A stretch of 64,000 nucleotides of DNA from JBCCIM01 sp965263205 (GCA_965263205.1 CBDHHF010000005.1:1-64000), one strand, 5' to 3'. Counted from the first letter of the stretch, positions 18,210-27,576 are shown. Numbers and translations are program-made. Notes: generated by a model from the sequence alone, not told the origin.

Positions 18210-18422
18210 TCAGAGCTTTGCGTAATCGTCAAGCATAACTTTCAAACGGATAAGCAGCCGCATGGCGCGCATCGCGCCCTCTGCAAAATCCTCCTGTGAT
18301 ATACTGGGATCTTGCAACCCTTCTTCAAGAAACACCTTGGTGTCTTCGTACAAGCGGTTCAGGGCATCAATTTCTGCGATCAAACGATCACGATCTTGCT
18401 GTGAAACCATGGTGTGAGCCAT
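18210..18422 (-). CDS. Small coiled-coil hypothetical protein
   Basis: 70 residues, charged and helical (RDRLIAEIDALNRLYEDTKVFLEEGLQDP to RAMRLLIRLKVMLDDYAKL), with an even mix of Leu, Asp, Glu and Arg as expected of real coding sequence. Two in-frame ATGs (18422 and 18410) are possible starts. No signal peptide, membrane helix or known domain is seen. It stands alone between a terminator and the DUF1223 gene. Function unknown. Confidence 0.55.
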   Translation of the reverse strand: MAHTMVSQQDRDRLIAEIDALNRLYEDTKVFLEEGLQDPSISQEDFAEGAMRAMRLLIRLKVMLDDYAKL

Positions 18423-18789
18423 ATCGAAAACAATGTGTGAAGGTGTAACCCATCATTATATATGCCCACGCAGCACATAAAACAATACCTCCACGAATTA
18501 ACATCAACATCACCAGGAAGGAATTCCCTTCGCTGTATCAACAATCAGCCCCCTAAAGCAGTGACGGGTAAACTGAAAGGCCCTATCGCTTCGACGCATC
18601 GCGATAGAAAAAGAAACTAGGATAGCGATTTTTTGCCAAACCTGAAAGACTTGTAGCTGGCATCTACCCCAAAAGATACGAAAACAACTCGATTTTTGCT
18701 ATTGCGATCAAGCCGCAGGATAAGCGTGCAAGACTCGATGTGACCCGTTATACATGCCGGTGCCCGGAAAAGCTGCGTGCTGCGCTTGA
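18423..18789. other. Gene-free stretch
   Basis: 367 bases with no convincing gene. A weak CTATCGC/GCGATAG pairing lies near 18583-18607. The region holds the upstream sequence of the small coiled-coil gene and the 3' flank of the DUF1223 gene; nothing else was recognised. Confidence 0.5.
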
Positions 18790-19605
18790 TTAGAATTGTG
18801 ACCCGGCTCCTATAATCTCCATCGTCTGCGTATTCTGAATCAGAATAGCGATACCCATTCTCTTCGGGTCCATCGATGCATCGAGCGCAACATTGAAAGG
18901 AATGTGCGTATCGAGCTTTTTCGTTTGTTGCAACTTGGTGATCAGCGCCAGGTTTCGCACAACAAAATCATTTTGTAGTGTTTTGCCGGCATTTTCGCCG
19001 CGGGGGACATCAGTGGAAAGTTCTTTCTGAAAAGCAATAGCAACGAGCCCATACGGTGCCCGCGATCGAGGAATCTTGCCCGTCAGGTGCACCTCACCGG
19101 CCAGCTTATCAGCATTCCGCTGCAGGGCAGTCACCGCCACCTGGACCTGGTGCCCCGCCCCATCGTGGGCCTGCGCGTTGATGGCCTGCTCGACCTGACC
19201 ATACCGCGAACCAACTGCGTCTTTACGGCCATGGATTACCATCTGTGGTGTGTACAGCGTAGCACCACCCAACGCAGTGACATAATCCCCCTGGCGCGCC
19301 GTCCAGGCAGCATCTGAAAAAGGATCTTTCCAGCCCAGGTAGTTCCAATAATCCACGTGGAATGACAGCGGAATGACGTGTTCTTGCCACTCAGGCGATT
19401 GGGCGAGGGACTTCAAAAATTTATCAGCCGGCGGACAGCTAGAACATCCCTGTGATGTAAACAACTCAACAACCACAGGGCCTTGCACATTTTCTGGTGC
19501 GTTAAACGTTCCAGCAAACGGTTTAGCCTCCCATCCCGCGCCTGAAATGACAAGCACCAGTAAAACAACCACGACCAATCCTGCCAGTAATATTCCTGTG
19601 CGCAC
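18790..19605 (-). CDS. DUF1223 thioredoxin-like exported protein
   Basis: 271 residues with an N-terminal signal anchor (LLAGLVVVVLLVLVISG). The family signature VVVELFTSQGCSSCPPADKFL is at about 45-65, followed by IPLSFHVDYWNYLGWKDPFS and a TPQMVIHGR segment; these define DUF1223. The fold is thioredoxin-related and the CSSC pair is at the position of a redox-active site, but the reaction is not established for the family. A 34-residue membrane peptide is encoded 26 bases upstream on the same strand, so the two may form an operon. Confidence 0.88.
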   Translation of the reverse strand: MRTGILLAGLVVVVLLVLVISGAGWEAKPFAGTFNAPENVQGPVVVELFTSQGCSSCPPADKFLKSLAQSPEWQEHVIPLSFHVDYWNYLGWKDPFSDAAWTARQGDYVTALGGATLYTPQMVIHGRKDAVGSRYGQVEQAINAQAHDGAGHQVQVAVTALQRNADKLAGEVHLTGKIPRSRAPYGLVAIAFQKELSTDVPRGENAGKTLQNDFVVRNLALITKLQQTKKLDTHIPFNVALDASMDPKRMGIAILIQNTQTMEIIGAGSQF

Positions 19606-19631
19606 AGCTGTACCTCACTACGTTTTGCAGA

Positions 19632-19736
19632 CTATGGCACCGGACAAAGTCCCAATGCAACCTGCCAGATAAAAGAAATAACAATCAGACCAAAAACGAC
19701 GTAATAAAAACCTTTATGCTTTAAAAAGACATCCAT
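19632..19736 (-). CDS. 34-residue single-pass membrane peptide
   Basis: A short frame, ATG at 19736 to TAG at 19632, encodes MDVFLKHKGFYYVVFGLIV, then ISFIWQVALGLCPVP. It has one membrane helix of about 20 residues after a short basic N-terminus and ends in a Cys-Pro motif. It lies 26 bases upstream of the DUF1223 gene on the same strand. The composition is typical of small bacterial membrane proteins, but so short a frame can arise by chance. Partner function with DUF1223 is inference. Confidence 0.45.
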   Translation of the reverse strand: MDVFLKHKGFYYVVFGLIVISFIWQVALGLCPVP

Positions 19737-19838
19737 GGCGGTATCGGTAACCAAATAAGTCACGGGGGCTGATTTGGAGACTTTTGAAGGTTGATGTTTT
19801 TTTCCCTGGCCCTCAGGTATTCCTTTTAAGCTTAGGGC

Positions 19839-19894
19839 GTGTTACTGCTGAATGTGTTACGATACGTGTGTTATCAAAATCAACAAGGTGTTAC
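19839..19894 (+). promoter_or_regulatory. Four GTGTTAY direct repeats
   Basis: GTGTTAC occurs at 19839, 19854 and 19888 and GTGTTAT at 19868, with spacings of 15, 14 and 20 bases. The cluster ends about 100 bases before the GvpU-like gene. It may be a binding array for a regulator. Confidence 0.4.
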
Positions 19895-19992
19895 ATGACT
19901 CCCCACTCCATGTGGAAGCCTTTGTCGGACGTCCCTCTACAAAACCAGCTGTTCTCGGTACAGTTCAGCGTTAATCCTACTGATTTACAACT

Positions 19993-20346
19993 ATGGAACA
20001 GGCGGTAGATCCCGTGCTCATTGCTGTCATGCGGCTGGCGGAACACGGTGTACATACAACAGCAACCCTGGCTGTGAACGGCGCTGTGTTGAGTGGCCGC
20101 GTCATCGGCAAACAAAACTACCTGATCAAAATAAGAAAACAGTTCAATTCCCACGTACACGAAGAAAACATGCCGGGCTTACTGGAAATACTGGGCCTGT
20201 TCGAAGAGGTCTCTGCTGACACGGAAGACCTGTTTTTGCATCTCGAAGAAGCTGCCATCCTGGATGGCACGCCGGCCCCACAGCGTACCGAAGGTTTCTG
20301 GCGTATTCGACTTTCAGAAATAGACGGATTTAGCTTCGGAAAATAG
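19993..20346 (+). CDS. GvpU-like small soluble protein
   Basis: 117 residues, no signal peptide. The pattern LAEHGVHTTATLAVNGAVLSGRVIGKQNYLIKI, a middle FLHLEEAAIL and the C-terminal FWRIRLSEIDGFSFGK matches the layout of the GvpU-like family, originally linked to gas vesicles but common in bacteria without them. No gas vesicle structural genes are in the window, so a gas vesicle role is unlikely here. It stands between divergent DUF1223 and the histidine kinase gene, preceded by a repeat array. The family call is from memory of the motif pattern and is moderate. Confidence 0.55.
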   Translation: MEQAVDPVLIAVMRLAEHGVHTTATLAVNGAVLSGRVIGKQNYLIKIRKQFNSHVHEENMPGLLEILGLFEEVSADTEDLFLHLEEAAILDGTPAPQRTEGFWRIRLSEIDGFSFGK

Positions 20347-20535
20347 TAGCCGATAACGCCTAGTGCACCACATGCGAATTAAGGTTTTGATTTAATACCG
20401 ACGCCCGATTACTTCTACAAAGGTGCATTAAACAGAAGTAAAGCGCGTGCATGAAGAGGTGTCATAGATGGCACGTCGGGCCTTGTTCGCATCAGGAGCC
20501 ATACCGTATTCTCGAGAATCCCAGGTTAATAACGA

Positions 20536-22287
20536 ATGGACGACACTTCCCCACAGGGCAAGCAGCAGTTCAACATGCCCGCATCGGCACGTTCGTTATT
20601 GAAGGATGAATTTTCTGAGGCATTTGACACCCTTCAGGCGCATTGTGCATTTCTAAATGGCCGCGTGGATGCACTATCAGCCAAACTTGAAGTCCTGGAA
20701 GATGCCCTGTCCCATGAACGTAGCACCGTAGCAGCACTAGAGGAAGCCCTCGCTGCTGAGCAGGTAAAAACACAGGCAGCTGCGGCAGTACGAAGTCAGT
20801 TTCTGGATAATATGAGCCATGAACTGCGTACCCCGCTCAATGGTATCCTGGGCATGACCCAGTTGCTCCTTGACATGCCGCTGAGTTACGAAATCAAGGA
20901 TAATGCACAGGCCATCTTCGATTCAGGTCAGCTCCTCGAAAACGTCATTAGCCACCTGCTCGACTACTCGCGGTTACTACAAGGCGATTTCCCCTTGCAA
21001 TCTGACGAATTCAATTTGCTAGAGCACCTCGAACGCATCATCCAGCAGCACGCTCCAGCAACGTTCGACAAAGGGCTCGACGTACAATTAAATGCGGAAA
21101 AAGGCCTCTTTTGCACGATTTCAGCCGATGAGAAGCGATTGGCTCAGGTGGTATCACTGCTCCTGCAAAACGCCATCAAGTTCACAGTAGCCGGCACCAT
21201 CCAGGTAACAGCAAATGTCGAATCTGACACCCAGAAACCAACCCAATCGAATTATACGCTCCGCATAACAGATACGGGTATTGGACTCGAAGCCTCCCAA
21301 AAAGCGCTCGCCTTTGAGCCATTTTGGCAGGCAGAGCTGTCGTCGGCTAGAACCCATGGGGGGATGGGACTCGGGCTCTCGTTGTGCCAGCAGTTAGTGC
21401 AACACATGGGCGGCACCATTACACTTGAAAGCGAGCAAAACGTCGGCACTTCGGTGCATGTGTCCATTCCGATTTCGCGCGTTGCCTCCGTCCCAATTAC
21501 GCCGCTAGCTGCGCCACCACGGTGCGTTGGATTGTATAATCTGGACGAGAGCACTGCAGATAGCTTGACCAGGTACCTGCGCTGGCTTGATATCGACGCA
21601 ATTAGCCTGGATGCACCGAGCCTGTCCAATGAAAACATAGCACGTTGTGACGTTGTATTGCAGCCTTTCCAACCTGCTATAGCCACCAAAGACGACCCGC
21701 TGCAGACGTGGTTTAATACTCCTGCGAAGCATCCTCAGCCTTTGCGTGTTGGTATTCTGGCTCCGAATCGCACCTACTCCCTGCAAGATAAGAAGGGATT
21801 TGACCTTTTTATAGAAAAGCCGCTGTTGTTCACAGCGTTTAAGGATACGCTCAAATACGCCGGCACGCAGCTCAGCAAACAAAAAGCACCAGCCGAAGAG
21901 GTTGCGACCACACCGAATGAGGAGGAAAACCGTCGAATTCTCCTGGTTGAACCCAATAAAATCAATCAGAAAATTCTTTCATACATGTTGCAGTCGCTTG
22001 GCTTGACAGTCGACGCCATTGATCGATTAGACCAGACGCTCATCCCTGAGCATGAGACCAGCTATAGATCGATACTCATCAATACCATGCTTACGCAACC
22101 CCCAACACTTGATGCATTACTTGCATTCAGCAAACACTACCTGTTGGAGGACAACCATACCATTATCGGCATAAGGAGCAAAAATGCGGGCGCAGATCCA
22201 GCCGTCTTTGCTGAAGCCGGCGTCAGCCAATTTCTCACCCTCCCAACCAACCTCGACGACGTGCGCGCCTTGCTCGCTATCCAATAG
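20536..22287 (+). CDS. Soluble hybrid histidine kinase with two degenerate receiver domains
   Basis: 583 residues, no membrane segment. A coiled coil (about 25-85) leads into HisKA with SHELRTPLNG and phospho-acceptor His 95, then a HATPase domain (N-box LLLQNAIKFT, DTGIGLE, THGGMGLGLSLC). Two receiver-like domains follow. The last (466-583) reads LLVEPN where DD is expected, ILINTML with Asn 516 at the phosphorylation site, and LTLPT with Leu where the conserved Lys belongs. The middle one (about 330-430) is even more diverged, keeping only an EKPLLF-like end. So the kinase core looks active while both receivers look unable to be phosphorylated. The input is unknown. Confidence 0.87.
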   Translation: MDDTSPQGKQQFNMPASARSLLKDEFSEAFDTLQAHCAFLNGRVDALSAKLEVLEDALSHERSTVAALEEALAAEQVKTQAAAAVRSQFLDNMSHELRTPLNGILGMTQLLLDMPLSYEIKDNAQAIFDSGQLLENVISHLLDYSRLLQGDFPLQSDEFNLLEHLERIIQQHAPATFDKGLDVQLNAEKGLFCTISADEKRLAQVVSLLLQNAIKFTVAGTIQVTANVESDTQKPTQSNYTLRITDTGIGLEASQKALAFEPFWQAELSSARTHGGMGLGLSLCQQLVQHMGGTITLESEQNVGTSVHVSIPISRVASVPITPLAAPPRCVGLYNLDESTADSLTRYLRWLDIDAISLDAPSLSNENIARCDVVLQPFQPAIATKDDPLQTWFNTPAKHPQPLRVGILAPNRTYSLQDKKGFDLFIEKPLLFTAFKDTLKYAGTQLSKQKAPAEEVATTPNEEENRRILLVEPNKINQKILSYMLQSLGLTVDAIDRLDQTLIPEHETSYRSILINTMLTQPPTLDALLAFSKHYLLEDNHTIIGIRSKNAGADPAVFAEAGVSQFLTLPTNLDDVRALLAIQ

Positions 22288-22363
22288 CCCCTGGCAAACA
22301 CAAGTAGCCCTTCAGCATCGTTTATGTATATTGTTGCACGCTGAAACCAGGATGCAACATCGC

Positions 22364-23587
22364 ATGAACACAACAACCGCCCCTCCCCGCAATCCTATCA
22401 CCCAGTTAATCTCCCGCTACGGCCCCGCACTTTTTATGATTGGCGCCACGATTGGCACGGGTAGCGTCTCCTCACTCGTAGTAGCTGGTGCAGAGCAGGG
22501 CACCTCGCTTTTATGGGCATTGATTCCCTCTTGCTTTTTCTATTGGGCATTACTCAGCGGCATGAGTCGGCTAACGCTTGCAAGCGGTCAAACGTTTGTT
22601 GCGGCGGTTACGGAGCACATCGGCCGGCCGGCAGGACTCTACCTCGTGCTTGCCATCGTTATTGGGCAGTTTTCCTCTAACATCGGCGTCCTGGGTATCG
22701 TAGCTGAAGCCTTTGCCTCGTGGATAGACGGTAGCTTTTTGCTCGCTGCATTGTTTTGGAGCAGTTTGATCTATTTGATGATTTTCTTCGGGAAATACAG
22801 CGTATTCGAGAAGATTTTGACAGTATTGGTGGCCATACTCGGCTTTAGTTTCATAGCCGATTTGATCATGGTCAAGCCGAGCCTTTCTTCCATAAGCAGT
22901 GGATTGATTCCCTCCATGCCCGAAGGCGGTGCCATGGTTGCCGCAGCCATGGTCGGCACCACCCTTTCAGGGAGCATCATCATTATGCGGTCCTTTGTGG
23001 TGGCCGACAAAGGCTGGACCGTTGCAGATCTCGCACACGAGCGACGCGATGCCCTGATGTCTGCCGTGCTCATTTTTGTGCTATCAGGCGTCATCATGGC
23101 CTGCGCAGCCGCCACGCTGTATGCGCAGGGCATTCGTGTTGAGAAAGCGATTGACATGGCATATACCCTTGTGCCTATCGCCGGCTCATTTGCGGCAACC
23201 CTGTTTGTGATTGGTATCGTTGCGGCCGGCCTGTCTTCTGCCTTCCCCAACGCTCTTGTGTCCATCTGGACCATATCGGATTACTTTAACCTGGACAGAG
23301 ACCCTTCTCAACTGCATTTCAGGCTGATCGCGTTGTTGTACTGTGGCGCCGGACTCATCGCTCCCCTTGCAGGTGGCCGCCCCGTGCTCATCCAAATTGC
23401 TTCGCTTGCAGTTCAGGCGCTGTTTATGCCGGTTCTCGTGCTCTTTATGTGGGTCCTCCTGAATCGCAAGGCGCTGGTGGCTGAACATACCAATGCGCCG
23501 GTCATGAATGGCATCTTTGGTATAGCCTTTCTCTTCACGAGCTACATGGCCTTCCAGGCCGTTAGAGGCCTGTTAACGCTTTTATAA
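22364..23587 (+). CDS. NRAMP-family-like metal ion transporter
   Basis: About 407 residues from the ATG at 22364 (22352 also possible); the frame extends further upstream but overlaps the kinase gene. About eleven hydrophobic helices are visible, starting with YGPALFMIGATIGTGSVSSLVVAGAEQG, which aligns with the first helix of NRAMP transporters. The metal-binding DPGN of that helix is replaced by a Gly/Thr/Ser stretch, and the sixth-helix region (MVGTTLSGSIIIMRSFVV) lacks the usual MPH. It therefore belongs to a divergent NRAMP-like branch whose substrate cannot be assumed to be manganese or iron. Only 76 bases separate it from the histidine kinase. Confidence 0.72.
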   Translation: MNTTTAPPRNPITQLISRYGPALFMIGATIGTGSVSSLVVAGAEQGTSLLWALIPSCFFYWALLSGMSRLTLASGQTFVAAVTEHIGRPAGLYLVLAIVIGQFSSNIGVLGIVAEAFASWIDGSFLLAALFWSSLIYLMIFFGKYSVFEKILTVLVAILGFSFIADLIMVKPSLSSISSGLIPSMPEGGAMVAAAMVGTTLSGSIIIMRSFVVADKGWTVADLAHERRDALMSAVLIFVLSGVIMACAAATLYAQGIRVEKAIDMAYTLVPIAGSFAATLFVIGIVAAGLSSAFPNALVSIWTISDYFNLDRDPSQLHFRLIALLYCGAGLIAPLAGGRPVLIQIASLAVQALFMPVLVLFMWVLLNRKALVAEHTNAPVMNGIFGIAFLFTSYMAFQAVRGLLTLL

Positions 23588-23701
23588 TCAATGTCCAAGC
23601 CGTTTTTTCAAGAAACGGGGCTGATTTAATCGCGGCAATTTGTTAACATGCGGCTAATTGCATTGTGGCTGACCCGCTAAACCGTTTGAATACAACCAAT
23701 T

Positions 23702-26092
23702 ATGGCTAAGCAGATAGAAATCCCCAAAGGCCGGCTTTACATGGGTGGATCGCCCGAAAAAGGCATGGAAGAGCCCACCTTCATCAAATCAAGCAACCTC
23801 ACCACGCATGGCGTGATCGTGGGTATGACGGGCTCTGGCAAAACGGGTCTGGGTATCATTTTACTTGAAGAGCTTTTACTTTCGGGGCGCCCAACGTTGA
23901 TCCTGGATCCGAAAGGCGATATGGGCAACTTGCTGCTTACGTTCCCTGAACTTTCGGGTGATGATTTCAAGCCCTGGGTCAGCGCCTCTGAAGCCAAGAA
24001 AGAGGGGATGTCCGTAGAAGACCTGGCCGACAAAACCGCCGGCTTCTGGAAAAAGGGACTTTCTGGATGGGGCATTACAGAAGAGCGCATTGCTGCATTG
24101 CGCGAAAAGGCGGAATTCAGCCTGTATACCCCGGGCTCAACGGCCGGCATCCCGCTCAATATCGTGGGCTCTTTAAAAGCCCCTGAAAAAGCTTCTCATG
24201 TAGAGCTGATGCGGGATGAGATCGAAGGGTATGTGACAAGCTTGCTCGCCCTGGTCGGTGTACAAGGTGATGCCATCAGCAGTCGAGAGCATATTCTGCT
24301 TGCAAATCTTATTGAACACGCCTGGAATAAAGGGATAGACCTCGACCTGCCATCGCTTGTCGGCCAAATCCAGGATCCGCCACTGCGTAAACTTGGGGTG
24401 ATCGATATCGACTCGTTCTTCCCCGAGAAAGACCGTCGCAAACTTGCCCTAAAAATCAACGGCCTACTCGCCTCCCCGTCTTTTGCTACGTGGATGGAAG
24501 GGCCGGCGCTTGATATCAATAAGCTGCTGTACACGGAAGACGGCAAACCGAAAGCGGCCATTATGTCTATGGCGCATCTGTCAGATGAAGAGCGGCAATT
24601 TGTGGTTACGCTGGTACTCTCGAAGATGATTACCTGGATGCGCACCCAGCCGGGCTCAGACGACCTGAAAGCACTCATTTACATGGATGAGGTATTTGGT
24701 TTTGTGCCCCCAACCAAAGCACCGCCAAGTAAAAAACCTATCCTGACCATCCTCAAGCAGGCCCGCGCGTTTGGGTTGGGTATGGTACTGTCTACACAAA
24801 ACCCGGTAGATATCGATTACAAGGCCCTCTCCAATACCGGCACCTGGATGATTGGCCGGCTCCAAACAGAACGCGACAAAGCCCGCCTCATGGATGGCCT
24901 CTCTGCTGCTGATGGTGGCACAGACATCAAAGAAATTGAACGCCTGATCAGCGGCCTCGGCAAGCGGCAGTTTATGCTGCATTCCACCAAAGGCTCAGGT
25001 CCAGAGCTCTTTGGTACGCGTTGGGCAATGTCGTACCTTCGCGGCCCCATGACGCGCGAAGAGATCAGCAAAATCACGGCGGATGCGCCAGAGCGCAATT
25101 ACGAAGCGGAAGCATCAACGCTTGCTGCAACGCCGGCGGCTTCCGCATCCAGCAGCGCGACTTCGGTTATGCCAGATGTGGCCTCAGGCCGTGCAGCGTA
25201 TTACCTGCACCCTGCTGCCGACTGGCGTGCAATCAAAGCCATCAAACCAGAGAGCCGCACGTTTGCGCCGGCTGTTGCTGCGCGTGTCAAACTGCTCTTT
25301 GACGATACAAAAGCTGACCTGCGGCATACGGAAGAGTGGGAAGCCGTGATCTATCCCCTCTCTGCAAACTCGTCTGCCGAGGATGCAGTACCCGTCGACT
25401 ACGACGACCGCGACATGCGTGCAGATGCCCCCGACGGCGCCAGCTATCAAATGCCGGATGCGCCCATTCATACCGCAACGTATTTCAAGAGCCTGGAGAA
25501 AGACCTCAAAGCATACCTGTACCGTGAGCGCACCGTTACGGTGTACGCCAATAAACAGCTCAAACTCTACTCCCGTATTGGAGAATCACGCGAAGAGTTC
25601 GAATTACGGTGTCATAAAGCCGCAGAGAACCTCGAAGACGAAGCAGCGGCCAAGCTCCGGACGAAGTACGAAAAGCGCATCAAGCGCACGTCAGACATGC
25701 TAGACAAAGCGGAAGACCGCCTTGAAGAACTCCGTGTAGATCATAGTTCGCGTAAAACAGACGAACTGCTCTCTGGTGTCGGCTCTGTGCTCGGTATGTT
25801 TCTCGGAGGTCGCAAAAGCTCACGCAGTATGGCGGCAGACTTACGCAGGGCATCCTCGAAGCGCAAACAGACCCGCACGTCAAGTCAGCGCATGCAATCT
25901 GCTTCCAACCGGGTGGAAGAAAAGGCAGAAGAGCTGGAAGACCTGGAAAACGAACTGGCGGATGAGTTACTGGCACTCGACCTGGAGTGGGAAGAGAAAG
26001 CACAGGCCATCGAGGACCTTGAAATTGGCCTCGAGAAGACGGACATCACGGTTGACGAGGTTGTGCTGGTCTGGGTGCCTGTGAAGGGCTAG
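23702..26092 (+). CDS. HerA-like ATPase (DUF87/DUF853-type)
   Basis: 796 residues. Walker A is VGMTGSGKTG (about 40-49), followed by LILDPKGDMGNLL; Walker B is KALIYMDEVFGFVPP (about 325-339); a sensor-like LSTQNPVDIDYKALSN and an arginine-rich QTERDKARLMDGL complete a HerA/FtsK-type hexameric ATPase core. From about 490 on there is a linker and then a long charged coiled coil (RTKYEKRIKRTSDMLDKAEDRLEELR) before a short beta-rich end. Such proteins are common cytoplasmic ATPases with poorly known roles; the domain is related to DNA translocases. No nuclease partner (NurA) or Sir2 gene is next to it, so a defence role is not supported here. Confidence 0.87.
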   Translation: MAKQIEIPKGRLYMGGSPEKGMEEPTFIKSSNLTTHGVIVGMTGSGKTGLGIILLEELLLSGRPTLILDPKGDMGNLLLTFPELSGDDFKPWVSASEAKKEGMSVEDLADKTAGFWKKGLSGWGITEERIAALREKAEFSLYTPGSTAGIPLNIVGSLKAPEKASHVELMRDEIEGYVTSLLALVGVQGDAISSREHILLANLIEHAWNKGIDLDLPSLVGQIQDPPLRKLGVIDIDSFFPEKDRRKLALKINGLLASPSFATWMEGPALDINKLLYTEDGKPKAAIMSMAHLSDEERQFVVTLVLSKMITWMRTQPGSDDLKALIYMDEVFGFVPPTKAPPSKKPILTILKQARAFGLGMVLSTQNPVDIDYKALSNTGTWMIGRLQTERDKARLMDGLSAADGGTDIKEIERLISGLGKRQFMLHSTKGSGPELFGTRWAMSYLRGPMTREEISKITADAPERNYEAEASTLAATPAASASSSATSVMPDVASGRAAYYLHPAADWRAIKAIKPESRTFAPAVAARVKLLFDDTKADLRHTEEWEAVIYPLSANSSAEDAVPVDYDDRDMRADAPDGASYQMPDAPIHTATYFKSLEKDLKAYLYRERTVTVYANKQLKLYSRIGESREEFELRCHKAAENLEDEAAAKLRTKYEKRIKRTSDMLDKAEDRLEELRVDHSSRKTDELLSGVGSVLGMFLGGRKSSRSMAADLRRASSKRKQTRTSSQRMQSASNRVEEKAEELEDLENELADELLALDLEWEEKAQAIEDLEIGLEKTDITVDEVVLVWVPVKG

Positions 26093-26130
26093 CCGGCGTC
26101 ACAATACCGCGTATAACAAATCGACAAACA

Positions 26131-26163
26131 AAAAGGGCTGCTCGAATGGAGCAGCCCTTTTGA
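26131..26163. terminator. Bidirectional terminator
   Basis: AAAAGGGCTGCTC (26131-26143) pairs perfectly with GAGCAGCCCTTTT (26149-26161) around a five-base loop. It lies between the convergent ATPase and desaturase genes and has T/A runs on both sides, so it can serve both. Confidence 0.85.
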
Positions 26164-26197
26164 TATATCTGAATCAGCCTGTACTTCGCTTACATCC

Positions 26198-27385
26198 TTA
26201 GTGGATGTGCGCAGACTTTAGCTTTGGATCCATCTCCAGAATAAGCGTACAGAGCCGACGCCAGGTTTTGAGATCCTGACTAATCTCACGCTTCAGCTGC
26301 TTATACGCAGCACGGAGCTCTTTCCATTCGCTACGATTCTTTTTGCGATCAATCGAGCGGTATTTCTCGAGTGTGCTTTTTGCGTTTGCGATAGAAACTG
26401 TGAGTTTGGCTGAGAGCGTGTCAACAACAGAACTGAACGCTTCTACGTCTACTTCGCGCAACATGGAAAGGTGATGCGTAAGCAGCTTACGGTCAGCCTG
26501 AACAAGCTTTTTCTTGATCATCAACGGATCCGTACGCTTCAAACCGGATGCCAGGCCAAGCTTGCTGAGCGTCCAGATGAGGTATTTTGTAGGATCGTAC
26601 TGGTACCAGCGGATGCCATTGCGGTAATCGCTGGCAAACGTGTGATGGTAGTTGTGATACCCTTCACCGCTTGTGAGGAAAGCGAGAATGAAGTTATTCA
26701 CCGCAGAATGCTCACTGGAGTACGGCTTGGAGCCCCACATGTGGGCCAGTGAGTTGATAAACCACGTGCAATGGTGTCCAAGGAACAGGCGAAGCAAGAA
26801 GACAAAGACAAACGATCCAATGTAATCGCCTGTCATCCAGCCAACAAAGAGCACAACAAGGACATTCACCAGTGTGATCAGCCATCCAAAATGTTTGTGC
26901 TGAAAAATCAACAGCTTGTCGTTTTTCAGGTCGCCGAGGAAACGGTCATCAAACGGCTCGCCGTGCTTGAACATCCACAGGAGGTGTGATTGCCAGAAGC
27001 CCTGCGGCGTACCATACGGGTCACGCTCACCGTCGATGTAGGTGTGATGTAAGCGATGATCAAAACACCAGCGCAAGACACTCCCCTGTACTGCAAGGGT
27101 ACCAAAAAACAGCAAACCCCACTCAACAGGCTTTTTAGCTTTGAAGGTGCGATGTGAATAGTACCGGTGGTAGCCGGCTGTAATACTAATGGTCGTTGCC
27201 AAGAAGAAGAAGGCTGTCCAGCCAATCAGTCCCCAGCTTGGCGTGTTGTAAATTAAATAGAGGGGCAGTCCAATAAATAAGGCAACGTGGTAGGTAATGA
27301 TGAAAATCATAGACACCCAATCCCAGGTGCCTTTTTCCGGTTGTTTGCCTAGTACAGGGTGGGTGCGCGCATCTGCGTTCGCCAT
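26198..27385 (-). CDS. Delta-9-type acyl desaturase
   Basis: 395 residues from ATG 27385 (MANADARTHPVLGKQ); a longer frame to 27463 adds an unlikely leader. Four or more membrane helices are present, and the three histidine boxes that bind the di-iron centre are clear: HRYYSH, DHRLHH and HNYHH. The segment RDPYGTPQGFWQSHLLWMF is typical of acyl-CoA or acyl-lipid desaturases, which insert a double bond into membrane fatty acids. The last 90 residues form a charged helical extension (SKLTVSIANAKSTLEKYRS type) longer than in most bacterial homologues. It stands alone, convergent with the HerA-like ATPase gene. Confidence 0.92.
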   Translation of the reverse strand: MANADARTHPVLGKQPEKGTWDWVSMIFIITYHVALFIGLPLYLIYNTPSWGLIGWTAFFFLATTISITAGYHRYYSHRTFKAKKPVEWGLLFFGTLAVQGSVLRWCFDHRLHHTYIDGERDPYGTPQGFWQSHLLWMFKHGEPFDDRFLGDLKNDKLLIFQHKHFGWLITLVNVLVVLFVGWMTGDYIGSFVFVFLLRLFLGHHCTWFINSLAHMWGSKPYSSEHSAVNNFILAFLTSGEGYHNYHHTFASDYRNGIRWYQYDPTKYLIWTLSKLGLASGLKRTDPLMIKKKLVQADRKLLTHHLSMLREVDVEAFSSVVDTLSAKLTVSIANAKSTLEKYRSIDRKKNRSEWKELRAAYKQLKREISQDLKTWRRLCTLILEMDPKLKSAHIH

Positions 27386-27576
27386 TCTTTCACTCCCAAG
27401 TTTATGTGATACCAGGTGTATTGAGGGTTTGTGCAATATAAACACATAAGATCGGAAGTTCATTACAGCTCTACAAGCTTCAAGATCCTTATTTGGATTA
27501 AATCTCGACTAATTACGCCGTTAAGTTGCACGATTTAGGATTGCCGCCACCAATAACAGGCTGCATATACTAATAA

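Noticed and set aside
19993..20346. Gas vesicle gene cluster
   Set aside because: Only one GvpU-like gene is present and no GvpA, GvpF/L, GvpN or other structural genes were found.
23702..26092. HerA-type antiviral defence system
   Set aside because: The ATPase has no neighbouring NurA, Sir2, DUF4297 or other effector; its neighbours are a transporter and a desaturase.
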